DNA of 64,000 nt from NCBI GenBank assembly GCA_020631735.1, contig CM036209.1, forward strand, positions 1,058,743-1,122,742, read 5' to 3'. Made by a program: the position numbers and the translations under genes. Below the pieces are notes generated by a model, which did no database searches, was not told the origin of the DNA, and saw only the letters and a program-made list of their open reading frames with translations. Positions 33,580 through 46,400 of this stretch are shown in pieces (position 1 is the stretch's first letter; every line of letters begins with the position of its first letter). Origin of the DNA: Saccharum officinarum. Taxonomy: Eukaryota > Streptophyta > Magnoliopsida > Poales > Poaceae.

Positions 33580-33868
33580 TGTTACGAACGACGTATGGAA
33601 TATGAAGTAAAATAAGATTAATCACAGCGGAGACACACGATTTAACGTGGAAAACCCCTCCAATGCGAAGTGGAAAAACCACGGGCACCAGCCAGCAACA
33701 ATCTCACTATCCAAGAGTTTTGGGTTACACGCCTGTGGCGGCTTACAAGAGAATCAAGTCTCCATGAAACCCTAGCAACGGCCCAGCCTTCGGCTTTTTA
33801 CGGGCCTCCGCTTCGCTCCGTCAGAAGCCCGGCCTATATCTTGCAGTGAATTTGGAACAACTCCAACA
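33580..33868 (-). repeat. Element C 3' LTR (289 bp)
   Basis: Plus-strand TGTTACGAAC (33580) to ACTCCAACA (ending 33868), so TG/CA ends on both strands. It is followed on the element's internal side by a purine tract. Confidence 0.85.
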
Positions 33869-33883
33869 AACTCCACCTTGAGA
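33869..33883 (-). other. Element C polypurine tract
   Basis: Minus strand TCTCAAGGTGGAGTT directly upstream of the LTR start TGTTGGAG. The AAGGTGGAG(TTTGTTGG) wording is common in Tork-type Copia elements. Confidence 0.8.
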
Positions 33884-33967
33884 CAAATTCATCTTGTATC
33901 ATAAATCAACCCATCATCCTGAACAACAAAGATAGAAAACCACTGGTGCCAACAATAGTCTCTTGGA

Positions 33968-36900
33968 CTATTCAATTAAACCAACTAAGCTTGAGCATAA
34001 CTCAAACTTAGCAACAGGAACAGGCTTTGTCATCATATCAGCAGGATTATCATGAGTACTAATCTTGCATACCTTCAGCTTACCTTCTTCAATCACATCT
34101 CGCACAAAATGATACTTGATATCTATGTGCTTAGTTCTCTCATGGAACATCTGATCTTTAGTGAGGTAAATTGCACTTTGACTGTCACAGTGCAAACTTA
34201 TGCAAGATTCAATTTCACTGAGTTCAGCGTACAAACCTTTCAACCATATCAATTCTTTGCACGCTTCACAAATAGCCATATATTCTACTTCAGTAGTAGA
34301 CAAAGCAACAACAGACTGTAACGTAGCCCTCCAACTCACAGCACAACTGCCAACAGTAAACACATAACCAGTAATTGATCTTCGCCTGTCCAGATCAGCA
34401 GCATAATCAGAATCCACATAACCAATGAGACCCTTATCAGTTCTTCCAAACTTCAAACATGAATCTGCTGTGCCTCTGAGTTACCTGAAAATCCACTAAA
34501 CTGCCCTCCAATGTTCTTTGCCAGGATTAGACAAATATCTACTAACAAGACTCATAGCATATGACAAATCTGGACGAGAGCAAACCATGACATACATCAA
34601 AGACCCAACAGCACTAGAATAAGGAACACTTGACATGTACTCAATCTCTGCATCTGTACTAGGACACTGAGCAGCTGACAACTTAAAGTGAGGTGCAATA
34701 GGGGTACTAACAGCCTTAGCATTTTGCATGTTGAAACGCTGAAGAACTTTCTTGATATAATTTTGTTGACTAAGAAATAGCAAACCAGATTTTCTGTCTC
34801 TACTAATTTCCATACCAAGAATTTTCTTAGCACTACCAAGATCTTTCATATCAAACTCACTACTTAACAACTTCTTTAACTTAGTGATTTCAATCTTGCT
34901 CTTGGCAGCAATCAGCATATCATCAACATATAACAGCAAATATATAAGTGATCCATTAACATGCTTGATGTAATCACAGCTATCATATCTAGATCTTTTA
35001 AAACTGTGTGACAACATAAATGAATCAAACCTCTTGTTCCACTGACGAGGGGACTGTTTCAAACCATACAAGGAGCGTTTCAACTTGCACACATATTTTT
35101 TCTTGCCAGGCACTATGAACCCTTTCGGTTGGTCTATGTATATGTCCTCCTCTAGCTCTCCATGCAAAAACGCAGTCTTCACATCTAACTGCTCAAGCTC
35201 AAGATCATGTGAAGCAATAATACTTAAGAAAGTACGAATTGAACTGTGTTTTAACACTGAAGAGAACACATCATTATAGTCAACACCCGAAATTTGACTG
35301 TAGCTTTTGCAACTAACCTTGCCTTATACTTTGGAGGCTCGCTTGGGGATAAACCATCCTTTCTCTTGAAGATCCACTTGCAATTTATGGTATTCTTTTT
35401 CTTAGGCAAAGGAACAACCTCCCATGTACTGTTCTTCTCAAGAGACGACATCTCCTCATGCATAGCAGAAATCCAATTCTCACTATCAGCACAACGAACA
35501 ACTTCTTTATAGGTTGCTGGCTCATGAACATTCTCCACCTGTTCAGCACCACTCAAAGCATAGTAAGACAAATTACATTCTTCGATAAGTCGTTTAGGAG
35601 GTACAACTGTCCTTGTTGACTTGCGTTGAGGAATAGGTAATTCCTCCTGTAGCTGCAAACTAGGAGGAGTTTGCTGAACATCATCATGAGCATCATCATC
35701 AGCAACATCATTATTATGGTCATCCTGCTCATAGCAGGCTCCACCTGCACACCTATATCATCATCAACATGCTCCACCTGTATGCGTATACTCTGCAGTT
35801 CTTTTTTCTGAAACATGATCTGAGGGCAAACTGTCAGTAAACATCACAGATTCATTGAATATAACACTTCTGCTCATAAAAGTCTTCTCTGTTTCAGGAT
35901 TCCACAATTTATAGCCTTTGATTCCCGAACCATAACCAAGGAAAGACACTTAACAGCTCTAGACTCTAATTTTCCATTATCAACATGAGCATAAGCAGTG
36001 CATCCAAAACTTTTAACTGTGAATAATCAGCAGGCGTACCAGACCATACCTCAATAGGGGTTTCCTTATTTAGTGGAATAGAAGGTGACCTGTTTATCAA
36101 GTAACAGGCAGTATTAGCAGCTTCAGCCCAAAAACGCTTGCTCATCCGTGCATGAGACAGCATGCAACGGGCCCTGGAGATAATGATCCTGTTCATCCGT
36201 TCAGCCACACCATTCTGTTGTGGAGTATGGGGTATGGTGTGATGCCTAACAATGCCTTTCTGTCTGCAATAATCATTAAAGGCATGCAAACAAAATTCTC
36301 CACCATTATCAGTACGAAGCAATTTTACCTTTCTTTCAGTTTGTCTTTCTATCATTACTTTCCAGTTCTTAAAAGCAGCAAAAGTATCATATTTCTGTTT
36401 TAGAAAATAAGGCAAACCATTCTAGAGTAATCATCAATAATTGTAAGCATGTAACGAGCACCACCTAGTGAGGGCTTCTTAGAAGGACCCCATAAATCAG
36501 CATGAACATAATCAAGAGTACATTTGATGATGTGAATAGAAGTGTTGAAACTGTACCTCTTATGCTTGCCGAAAATGCAATGCTCACAAACTTGATCTTA
36601 CTAGAAGTGTAGCCTTTCAACAGGATTCTCTTCATCAAATCTGTCATACCATGGTGACTCATATGTCCCAAATGCATGTGCCAAAGGTTAGTTTTACTAG
36701 GTTCATCATTAGTAATAGCAGCAGCAGCGGAATCAGAACCATGTAGAGTACACCCTCTAAGGACATATAACTTTACAGAATTAAGATCACCTTTCAAACA
36801 AACAAGAGAACCTTTTGATACCTTCAGAATGCCATCTGAACGGAATATTTGTAACCTTCTGCATCAAGCATGCTCAATGAGATAAGATTCCTGGACATCC

Positions 36901-37078
36901 CTGGTATATACCTGACGTTTTTCAGCGTGCGTGTCATGCCATCATCAGTCTTGATCTGAACTGATCCAATCCACGACGTCACATGGGTTATCATCTCCAT
37001 CCACACAACATCTCCTTTCTGCACAGACTTATATGAACTAAACCAATTTCTGTTGTGCAAATATGAAATGAACATGGG
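33968..37078 (-). pseudogene. Element C pol, broken into several frames
   Basis: Reading 5' to 3' on the minus strand: end of protease region (VRYIPGMSRNLISLSMLD, about 36870-36920), pre-integrase (NLWHMHLGHMSHHGM, about 36680) with a Cys pair in another frame near 36570, integrase core (LRTDNGGEFCLHAF, HTPQQNGVAERMNR at about 36200-36320), RT (ISAMHEEMSSLEKNSTWEVV, EQLDVKTAFLHGEL, LYVDDMLIAAKS in 34496-35658) and RNase H ([40 protein letters not shown] in 33968-34456). At least five frameshifts or stops separate these pieces, so the gene is dead. All catalytic motifs listed are still readable. Confidence 0.88.
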
Positions 37079-37178
37079 NNNNNNNNNNNNNNNNNNNNNN
37101 NNNNNNNNNNNNNNNNNNNNNNNNNNNNNNNNNNNNNNNNNNNNNNNNNNNNNNNNNNNNNNNNNNNNNNNNNNNNNN
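37079..37178. other. Assembly gap (100 N)
   Basis: Exactly 100 N. It hides the junction between element C and element D, so how the two are related is not known. Confidence 0.99.
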
Positions 37179-38136
37179 TGAATTGAATTTATTATTTTCA
37201 GAAGCAAATATTGAAGCATGTTGCCTAGTGTTTAATCTCTATTCAAAATTTATTTTGGTAATTTGTTTAGAGAAAAGAAAAGTACAAAGTGATGCTTCTA
37301 AATAATATTATTTTAAGAGTATTAGTTGATGTTACCACTGCAAAGAAAAGGTTTATTGTCTTCTCATTAAATCCGAACCAACGGAGGATTTAATTTGAAG
37401 AGCAGTTATAGTTATTCAATGAATGATTAAAAGTTTATCCTCCAGTTAAAGTTAGATCCAACGGGAAAAATTTTAATTGGAGGAATAGTCGGTTTATAGT
37501 TAAGATAAATTATAATATTGTTATTCTCTGACCAATATTGATGATAACATATTATAAGTTTATTTATGAGTTTATGTTTAAAGTTAATTATGATATTGTT
37601 ATTTTCTGACCAACGTTGATGATAACAATATTATAATTCAATGAGTTTATGTTTAAAGTTTAAATCTCTGATAAATTTTGCATCAAAGTGACCAATTTTC
37701 AGAGAATGGATAAGAAACAAGAGATGCTTCAGAGTGAGCAAAATGTAATGTATTTTCATGTTTCTGCTGCAATGATGATGATAATTTTTAGAATTAAATT
37801 CGAACCAATAGGAGGATTTAATTTTGAATAGGGTTATAAGATAATTGAGTTTTCATATGTTAATTCTATTTCTGTCCAACGGTGATGTGGAATTGATGTA
37901 CAAGAATGATGTTTTGTTCTATTTCTGCCCAACGGTGATATAGAAAGAACTTAAAGATTTAGTGCATGACTTTAACCAGACCAACGTGGGTTATTTTCAT
38001 AATTATTATTGTTGATTATTGATTAATGTTTTCAGACAAAGAAACTTTATGCCTTTATTCTTGAAGGGTGAAAAGAAATGAGTGGGGTACTGTGACTCAT
38101 GAAAAGTGCAAATTTTTGCAGAAAGAAGGTCATTGT
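37179..38136 (+). mobile_element. Element D (decayed Copia), 5' part left of element F
   Basis: AT-rich noncoding sequence with recurring CCAACG motifs (37378, 37452, 37608, 37877, 37928, 37979 and related CCAATA forms). The same motif continues right of element F (50096, 50166), and the ATTGT duplication shows both flanks were contiguous before F inserted. It probably represents the leader/gag region of D. No ORF. Confidence 0.6.
38132..38136. other. Target-site duplication of element F, left copy (ATTGT)
   Basis: ATTGT directly before LTR1 and directly after LTR2 (49854-49858). A perfect 5-bp match, as expected for Gypsy integrases. Confidence 0.95.
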
Positions 38137-40970
38137 TGTAACACCCAAAAATTCTAAACTTTAGGAATAATGAATTTCAAATAAGTTAGATAACAATTAA
38201 GGGCAAATTAAAATTTTAGAAGAATATTTGGTGATGCATTCATGTTGCTGTTACATTTATTTTATTTTGTGGTGTGGACTTTATTTTATTGATTTGGATT
38301 TGAAAATCTATTTAAAAGGTTTTAAAAACAAATAGATAAAAAAAGAGAAATAGACTTACCTGGTGTGCCAATTCGGCCTGGAGGCCCGTTCGGCCGGCCA
38401 TGGTCGTTCTTCTGCTAATGGCCAAGGCGCGCCTCTTCCGCGCGCGTGGGCCGGCCCAGGCAAAGCCGCGCCCGCCTCTCCTTTCATCGTCTCACTGACG
38501 GATGGGGCCAGCTTGTCAGCGCCCTCTTCTACCTCGCATCGTAGCCGGTCGGTCACGAGTGCGACCACCGCCGTACCTGCAACGGATTCTTCGGGATTTC
38601 CTACCCGAATTCGGTGTTTTGGGTTATAAATAGGAAGCCGTGACCCTCCTCTTTCTGTTTTCCCCCTAAGTTGCGAGTTTATCACGTGAAATAGGGTTTT
38701 TAGGGTTCAAGTTGGTGGAGGCGGGCGGACGGTCGCTAGGTTCTAGGGTGGATTCAAGGCCGATTTCTTCGCTTGGGTGAGTTTGTCGTCTTCTTCTCTC
38801 CCTCCCCATGCTTTTCTTTTGAATTTTGGTGCTTTGAACTGCGAGATTGAAGCTTTCCGCGAGAGCGGCAATGGCGCCGCCGTTCTTCCCGAGCCGCGTC
38901 TCGTTCTCAAGCCGTCGTAGTTTCCCTAGATCGCATAGATGGTTCGCGGTGATCTCCTCTTCCGATTGGGTCGGATGCGTGGTGAACCATGGTCTAGATG
39001 GGGAGAGCCGCCATCTCCGGCGAGATGGAGCCCGCCGGCCATGGGGGGCCACCGGCCGGACTTGGAGAAGAGGGTCGGCTCTTCTCTGTGAGGTTGAGGA
39101 TGAATGGCAGCCGTCCGATTTTGAATCAATGGCCGAGATTAGAAGATACCCCTTCGCGGGGTAAACTTCATAAAGAGCCCCTAGATTTTCTCATAATAGG
39201 ACCCGCCATCCTTAGCGTATTGTCTGAAATACGTTTTCGTGTTTTAAAAGCGTATTTTCTACCGGTTTATTCAAAAATACGTTTTTAGGTATTTACAGTT
39301 TTGCCACTAGAATTGTTTTGGTCATAAAAATCTTCATTTAACTCCGATTTGATCCGTTCAAGTTGCGTTAGGTTCGTATTTGCGAGCTCTACATGTTAGT
39401 GTAGTTGTACAGTTAGTTTTGATAATTTATTTTTCGAGTTTATAATTAAGTATTTATTTATCTATAGGAAATCTTAGAAAATTCATAACTTTCACGTTTT
39501 AACTCCGAATTTGGTGATCTTTGCGTCTGTGTGATCGTAGAAACGTGTAGAAGAGTTTTATAAACTTTTATTACTATTTTGCTACTTTGGTGTACTGTTC
39601 TAATTGTATCTCTTTGTTTGCTTCGTGTTTGTTTGATTGGATGCATGTGTGTTGTTGATTGATGATCGAGTATAGAAGGTGAGCAGTATCTGGACGATTC
39701 AGAGTATTACTTTGAGCCAAGTCAGCAGTATCACTTGGAGAATTTTGATCAAGGCAAGTATAACACAGGACTATCCTTGTTACCTATACATTGAATTGTC
39801 ATACATATGCATGTGCTTACCTTGACAACCTTAGAGATTATAACTTAGTGATTGTTATCTTGATTCCTTGTCAACCTTGGAAATGCATATGGGTAGCTAC
39901 TGCTAGTGCTTAAACTAAGAACAATGATCTTGTAATTTGATTAATGGATTAAGCAATCAACTATTAAGATGATTTTATTACTGTTAAAAGGGGGCTAGAG
40001 CATGTGTATTATTTTGATGCTCTGGTTTCTCTCCATAAGGACTTATCTGTAAGTGATAACCGGGATATACAGTACAGCTGTGAGGGCTATATGGCTCTGG
40101 CTTTAGTTGTTCAAGAGACCTTTTCTAGCTTGTTAGATGTTACCTTAAATGGCGTAAGAATGGCTTGCCACGTTGGTGTAGTGCGAGCCCCTGGCCTAGT
40201 GTGTATAGGCTGCGGTTGTTGTGCCACAGGGAAGGGGGTTCTACATCTGCCTGCCGAGTGAATCTAATGGCCCTAACTTGTTAGACGAACTTTTGAGTGG
40301 CTTTATATGGTTCTCGGGTGTTTGGGCTTGATCTCCCCACTCATTTGGAAATCATGACTCACAGTGAAAGTGTACACCTCTGCGCAGAGTTAAAAACTGG
40401 TATACTAGCCGTGCTCACGGATACGAGCGCCTTGGGGATTCTTATGGAATAGTTGATCATAACTGTTATATCATGTTTAATTATTGTTGATTATTATTTG
40501 CTCATATTAATGCTATTCATTATCCTTATTACAATTGATCATTGGTTCTTTAATGGGAAGCGGTTTATCTTGATGCTACTCAATTGCTAATATATGATTA
40601 AAAGCTAAACGCAGTTAAACAATGTCTAGCCTTTTTGAGCCTCATGAACCTGTGTTATATTTGTTGAGTTCGACATGGACTCACCCTTGCTATTTCCACC
40701 ATAACAGATGAAGATATAGAGAAGATTATCGGAATGAGTACTAGTCTTGGTGTCAACCAGTCAACCGTGTCCCTGTGTGGAGTTTCCGCTGAAGAATTAC
40801 TATTAGTTATTATTACCTATCGTTCAAGACTATGTCTTAAATACTTATTCGTTATGTAATAAGCACTGTGATGATACTTTGTAATTTGTCAACTTATGTG
40901 TGCGACTGTTTCCTGGGCGCACATGAGTCTTTTATGCATCCTATTTTTGTCCTTAAAAATGGGTGTGACA
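38137..40970 (+). repeat. Element F LTR1 (5', 2834 bp)
   Basis: TGTAACACCC to GGGTGTGACA. It contains a TATA box, CpG-rich sequence around 38360-39170 and an AT-rich second half. Compared with LTR2 it repeatedly lacks single bases in G, C or T runs. Confidence 0.96.
38625..38632 (+). promoter_or_regulatory. TATA box of LTR1 (F)
   Basis: TATAAATA in context GGGTTATAAATAGGAAGCCG, followed ~30-40 bp later by a C/T-rich zone (CCTCCTCTTTCTGTTTTCCCC) where transcription probably starts. Conserved in LTR2. Confidence 0.75.
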
Positions 40971-40973
40971 GAT

Positions 40974-40985
40974 TGGTATCAGAGC
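40974..40985 (+). other. Element F primer-binding site
   Basis: TGGTATCAGAGC, a perfect match to the site complementary to initiator-Met tRNA, three bases after the LTR end. Confidence 0.95.
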
Positions 40986-41159
40986 CGTGTTGACTGTAGG
41001 ACGCGAGCCTAGTTAGAATGGTCGTTAATAGCATCCATACTTCACTTAATTCATGCTTTCTCTTTTCACCTTGTTAATTACTAAAGTTTTATGCTTCCTC
41101 TACTTTATTCTATTGCGAAAATACATTGATTCTATCTAATCTATGTCTAAATCTTGTAG

Positions 41160-41862
41160 ATGTCTCCTTATCCCCGTCTGTCAGCTGCACAGTACGTTGC
41201 CCGTTTCAAACCTCAGGAGCCGTATGAAGATGGTGATCAAGAGCTATCTGATGCTGAATCAAGAGTTGGTGATACACCAATGGAGAATGTAGTTATGGGT
41301 GGACTACGAAGTTTCATATCATGGTTCCTAAAGCTGATGCTTTCTTCCATGACATGTTGACAAGAACCTTGGACAACTACTACTACGACTGGGAAGCTAC
41401 GTTGGAGTATCGTAGTGCAGAGTATAGTCATCCATGGATGATTCCTATTGGGAAACGGAGTTATGGGTTAAGAAAAGGGATCCTACCACTAAGGAGTCTA
41501 AGGTGGAGTCAAAGTTCATTACCAGAGTGAGCCGGGCAACCGTGGAGATAAGCATGGAGGATGTCGCTTTCAATGCATTTGTTTACTACCATGGTCTACG
41601 CTCGGACAAGACGTTAAAGGGTGCACTCCGGCATTTTCCTTGTTTCTTATATGACAAGGGTATTTGGACCGTGCCGCTTGCAGATGATTCCTCCTTGACT
41701 TTACAAGCTACGGTGGGATTAGCTCGTGAATTGGCTCTCCATGAGGTGGATTTGAAGGATGAGTTGCTGAAGGAAAAAGAACTTAAGGAGCAAGCTTATA
41801 AGGAGATTGACCAATTAAGGGCGGAGTTAGGTCATCCCAAGATTTATGAGAAGCTTAATTAG
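41160..41862 (+). pseudogene. Element F extra ORF upstream of gag (aORF), two frameshifts
   Basis: Unrecognised protein. It can be read as three abutting pieces in successive frames: 41160 onward (MSPYPRLSAAQYVARFKPQE ... acidic), about 41303-41440 (FHIMVPKADAFFHDM, TLDNYYYDWEATLEYRS) and 41434-41862 (MDDSYWETELWVKKRD, ... AFNAFVYYHGLRSDK, and a charged helix LKDELLKEKELKEQAYKEID). The total would be about 230 residues. The last 45 residues look like a coiled coil; the middle is rich in aromatic residues. It lies between PBS and gag and shares no domain with Gag or Pol. Additional ORFs upstream of gag are known in Tat/Ogre Gypsy elements; I do not know one for Tekay. Its coding status is supported only by the frame-by-frame continuity. 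Confidence 0.55.
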
Positions 41863-42567
41863 GAAATAGGAAAAATCCCTATGTAATAGGAACGATAGTA
41901 GTTGCGAGTTAATTTTAAGTTTGGATTGTTTTAAGAGTCAGTTTGTGGTGTAAACAATTGTGTGATTGATGGATTGTTATTATGATAATGTGTGATTTGG
42001 ATCTTTGTAATGTGTGCTGGAGTTTTGTAGACATGCCTACAAGTTCCATGGTTAAGAATATTAAGTTTGATCAAAATATATTAGTTGAATATGAGGTTAA
42101 CTTAGTTCTGTCCTTTGCTGATTTTTGGATCAGTCTGGGATGTTTTAGGAATAACTTAAAATCCGTTCATGAGAAATTTAAGAAATTTTACTGGGAATAA
42201 TCAGACTTCTATATCTTTCCAACCCCGCAAGAATTATTTTAATATCTATTAAGAGCTAAGAGATATACCTGTTCCAAGTTGGAGTTACTGCACAGTCTGG
42301 AATTCTGAAACAGTTTTGGTTAAGTTCAGTTTTTGGCCAATTTATTGACAGAATCAGAAAAGGTGTTGTGAATAAAAGTTGTAGATAATTTGGTAAGCTT
42401 TCCAACCATGTAAAGATCATCTGAATTGGACGTCTGTAGCTCGAGATATGACAGTTTTACTGAGTTGCTGAAATTGGAGTTCGCCCAGAAAAATCAGATT
42501 TTGCTTATCTATTGAATACATCATCTCGGATCGTACTGAATTTCATCTTCTATGTTTTTGGAAACAG
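41863..42567 (+). other. Element F leader between aORF and gag
   Basis: About 700 bp noncoding, AT-rich, containing two loose repeats (GTTGGAGTTACTGCACAG; CTGTAGCTCGAGATATGACAG) of the kind seen periodically in LTR E. No ORF. Confidence 0.5.
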
Positions 42568-43496
42568 ATGTCAGGCAGAGGACGTGGCAGAGGTCGTGGA
42601 GGTGCTAACCCACCCATTACTATGGAGGAACTCATGCAAACTCAGAACCAGATGATGTAGATGTTTATGCAGCACATGCAGAACAATCCCCTGCAGGAGG
42701 ACCACCGCCTGTGCAAGTGAGGGATAAGCGTGGGGAATTTTTGAAGGGACGCCCTCCAGTGTTTTCTCATGCTGCTGATCCTTTAGAGGCAGATGATTGG
42801 GTGAGGGCAGTGGAGAAACAGCTGAATATAGCCCAATGCAATGATATGGAGAAGGTGTTGTATGCATCTGGTCAGTTACAGAGGACAGCTCAGACTTGGT
42901 GGGAGTCGTATCAAGCTGCACGCCCTGACAATGCTCCTCCTATCACTTGGAATGAGTTTGTTAGAGATTTTCGAGCTCGTCATATTCCTGAAGGTATAAT
43001 TGAGCTGAAGCGGGAAGAATTCAGAAACCTTAGGATAGGACAGATGAGCGTTAGTGAATATCATGACAGGTTCACCCAGTTGGCTCGCTATGCTCCTAAT
43101 GAAGTGAGGGAAGATGCAGACAGGCAGCGTCTTTTCTTGAAGGGAATTTATTATGATCTTCGCTTGCAGTTGAAGGGGAACAACTATTCTAGTTTTCAAG
43201 AGCTGGTAAATAAAGCTATTGTGCTTGATAATGAGCGCAGAGAGATGGACAGGAAGAGAAAGATGAAGGTACAAAGCTCAGGAAGCAACAACCGTCAACG
43301 CACGAATTCTCAGCATGGTTTCCATCAGAAGTTTCAGGGACCGGTTAGCCAGTGGAATCGTAATCCGAATCAGAGGTGGTCCCAGAATTGGCAAAGTAAT
43401 CAGTCACAACAGCGTTCATCATATCCACAGCGTCAACAGTATCAGCAGACTGGGCAACAGACTCCTCGCACTGGAAATTCCAATGTTACCCCATGA
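42568..43496 (+). pseudogene. Element F gag, stop plus frameshift near the start
   Basis: Gypsy Gag. ATG 42568 opens MSGRGRGRGRGGANPPITME with an RG-rich N-terminus, then a TAG stop at 42658-42660 and a one-base frame change near 42690 precede the long frame (42711-43496). That frame has the retrotransposon Gag core (FSHAADPLEADDWVRAVEKQ, TWWESYQAARPDNAPPITW, FRNLRIGQMSVSEYHDRF) and a Gln/Ser/Asn-rich tail ending TGA. Pol starts in another frame, its ATG overlapping the gag stop (ATGA), but the CCHC knuckle lies on the pol side, so the boundary probably also reflects a frameshift within an original gag-pol ORF. Confidence 0.88.
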
Positions 43497-46400
43497 AGAA
43501 TAGTGCTCCCAGCACGCCTACTAGATGCTTTGTCTGTGGTAAAGAGGGGCATATGTCTTACCATTGTCCTGAGAAGCAGAACCAGCAGACTCCTCAAAGC
43601 CAGAAGAGCAACCAGAGGCAATCTGGTACTGGAAGGGTGAATCACGTGTCTTCTGATACAGCTCATGATGCACCAGAAGTTATGATTGGTACGTTCAATG
43701 TACATTCCACTCCTGTAACTGTTCTTTTTGACTCTGGAGCATCTCATACATTCATATCCAACATTTTTGTTAAAATGCATAGTATACCCATGCTAGCTAT
43801 GAAAGAACCTCTCTTAGTAAATTCACCTGGAGGTACCATGCAAACCAGTAATCGTTGTCTTCCAATTAGTATGGTATTAAGGGGGGTAGAGTTTAAGATA
43901 GCTCCTATAGTGTTGAGGACATCTGGTATTGATGTGATATTGGGTATGGACTGGATGAAGCAAAATCAGGCAGAGATTCAGTGTCAGCAGAAAGTGGTAG
44001 TTGTGACTGCACCTAATGGAGATAAAATCAATGTGGATGTAGCAGTGCAGAAGCAACCAACCGCTGTGGTGAATCAGCTTGAAGATACTATTAAGGAGAA
44101 TTCAGTGATTGAGGAATTTCCGGATGTCTTCCCTGATAAATTGCCAGGTATGCCACCTGACAGAGACATTGAATTTCTTATTGAATTACTTCCTAGAACT
44201 GCACCTATAGCCAAACGACCATATAGGATGGGAGTAGATGAATTAGAAGAACTTAAGAAACAAATTAAAGAATTACAAGATAAAGGTTTTATTAGACCTA
44301 GTTCATCACCTTGGGGAGCACCAGTTATTTTTGTTGATAAGAAAGATGGCGGTCAGAGGATGTGTGTTGATTACCGGTCACTAAATGAGGTAACTATCAA
44401 GAATAAGTACCCTTTGCCTAGGATTGATGACTTGTTTGATCAGTTGAGAGGTGCTTGTGTGTTCTCTAAGATTGATTTACGTTCTGGTTATCATCAGTTG
44501 AAGATTCGTGTTTCTGATATTCCAAAGACAGCTTTTACTACAAGATATGGATTGTATGAGTATATTGTTATGTCATTTGGATTGACCAATGCACCTGCAT
44601 ACTTTATGTACATGATGAATAAGGTGTTTATGGAATATTTGGATAAGTTTGTGGTGGTATTTATTGATGATATACTGGTATTTTCCAAGACGGAGGAAGA
44701 GCATGCGGAACATTTGAGGTTGGTATTGCAGAAACTTAGAGAGCATAAACTGTATGCGAAGCGAAGTAAATGTGAGTTTTGGTTGAAGGAAGTTTCTTTC
44801 TTTGGTCATATTGTTTCTAATGGAGGGATATCAGTGGATCTAGGTAAAGTAAATGATGTATTAGATTGGAAACCACCTATTGATGTTAGCGAGATTCGTA
44901 GTTTCTTGGGATTAGCTGGATATTACAGATGGTTCATTGAAGGGTTTTCTAAACTTGCTAAACCTATGACATCTCTGTTAGAGAAGAATGCCAAGTTTGT
45001 GTGGTCAGATAAATGTCAAGATAACTTTGAGGAATTGAAGAAGAGGTTGACTACAGCGCCTGTTTTGGTTTTGCCAGATTTGAGTAAGAAGTTTTCTATT
45101 TATTGTGATGCTTCTCGTCAAGGTTTGGGATGTGTTCTTATGCAAGAAGGTAGAGTTGTGGCTTATGCATCTAGGCAGTTGAGAAAGCATGAGTTGAATT
45201 ATCCTACACATGATTTGGAGTTAGCAGTTGTAGTTCATGCTTTAAAGATTTGGAGATATTATTTGATTGGACATAAGAGTGATATATACACTGATCATAA
45301 GAGTTTGAAGTATATTTTCACTCAGTCAGATCTGAATTTGAGGCAACGTAGATGGTTAGAGTTGATTAAGGATTATGATATTGAGATACACTATCATCCT
45401 GGTAAGGCTAATGTAGTAGCTGATGCTCTTAGTAGGAAAAGTTATGCCAATGAGATACGGACGTTGTCTATGACTAGTGAGTTATGTGCTGAATTTGAAT
45501 ATTTAAATTTGGGCATTGTTACTAATACAATAGAATTAGTGATAGAGCCTACCTTAGAGCAAGAAATCTACAAGGGTCAGTTGAAGGATGAGAAACTAAA
45601 GAAGATAGCGGAAGATATAGTGATTGGTAAGTCACCAGGCTTTCGAATGGATGATAATGGAATTTTGTGGTTTGGAAAGAGGCTGTGTGTACCTGAGGAT
45701 CAAACTGTTAGACAGGCAATTCTTCGCGAAGCTCATGAGTCAGCTTATTCTATTCATCCTGGTAGTACTAAGATGTATTTGGATCTGAAACAGAAATATT
45801 GGTGGGTTGGATTAAAGCGAGATGTGGCTGAGTATGTGGCATTGTGTGACACTTGTCAGAGGGTGAAAGCAGAGCATCAGAGACCTGCTGGATTGTTGCA
45901 ACCAATGAAGATCCTGAATGGAAGTGGGAGGAAGTTGGTATGGATTTTATAGTAGGGTTACCGCGTACTCAGAGAGGTTATGATTCTATTTGGGTGATAG
46001 TGGATAGATTGACTAAAGTTGCTCATTTTATACCAGTTAAGACTACTTACCATGGACCAAAATTGGCAGAGTTGTATATGGAGAGAATAGTTTGTTTGCA
46101 TGGAGTACCAAAGAAGATTGTATCTGATCGAGGATCGCAGTTTACGTCGCATTTTTGGAAAGCTGTGCATGAATCATTGGGAACAAAATTGAATTTTAGT
46201 ACAGCATATCATCCACAGACAGATGGACAGACTGAAAGGACCAACCAGGTATTAGAGGATATGTTGAGAGCTTGTGCATTGCAATATGGAACTAGTTGGG
46301 ATAAGAGTTTGCCTTATGCAGAATTCTCTTACAATAACAGTTATCAACAGAGTCTTAAGATGGCACCGTTTGAAGCTTTGTATGGACGTAAGTGTAGAAC

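Larger units (their letters stand above)
33580..37078 (-). mobile_element. Element C: Tork-like Copia retrotransposon, truncated at a gap
   Basis: Minus-strand Copia: 3' LTR 33580-33868, PPT, RNase H, RT, integrase and the end of the protease region, then a 100-N gap. The 289-bp LTR (TGTTGGAGTTG...GTTCGTAACA on the minus strand) and the pol wording fit the Tork/Tnt1-like lineage (inference). It interrupts the DUF6598 gene; the five bases before the LTR are AGACC (33575-33579). Gag and the 5' LTR are missing or lie in the gap. Confidence 0.85.
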
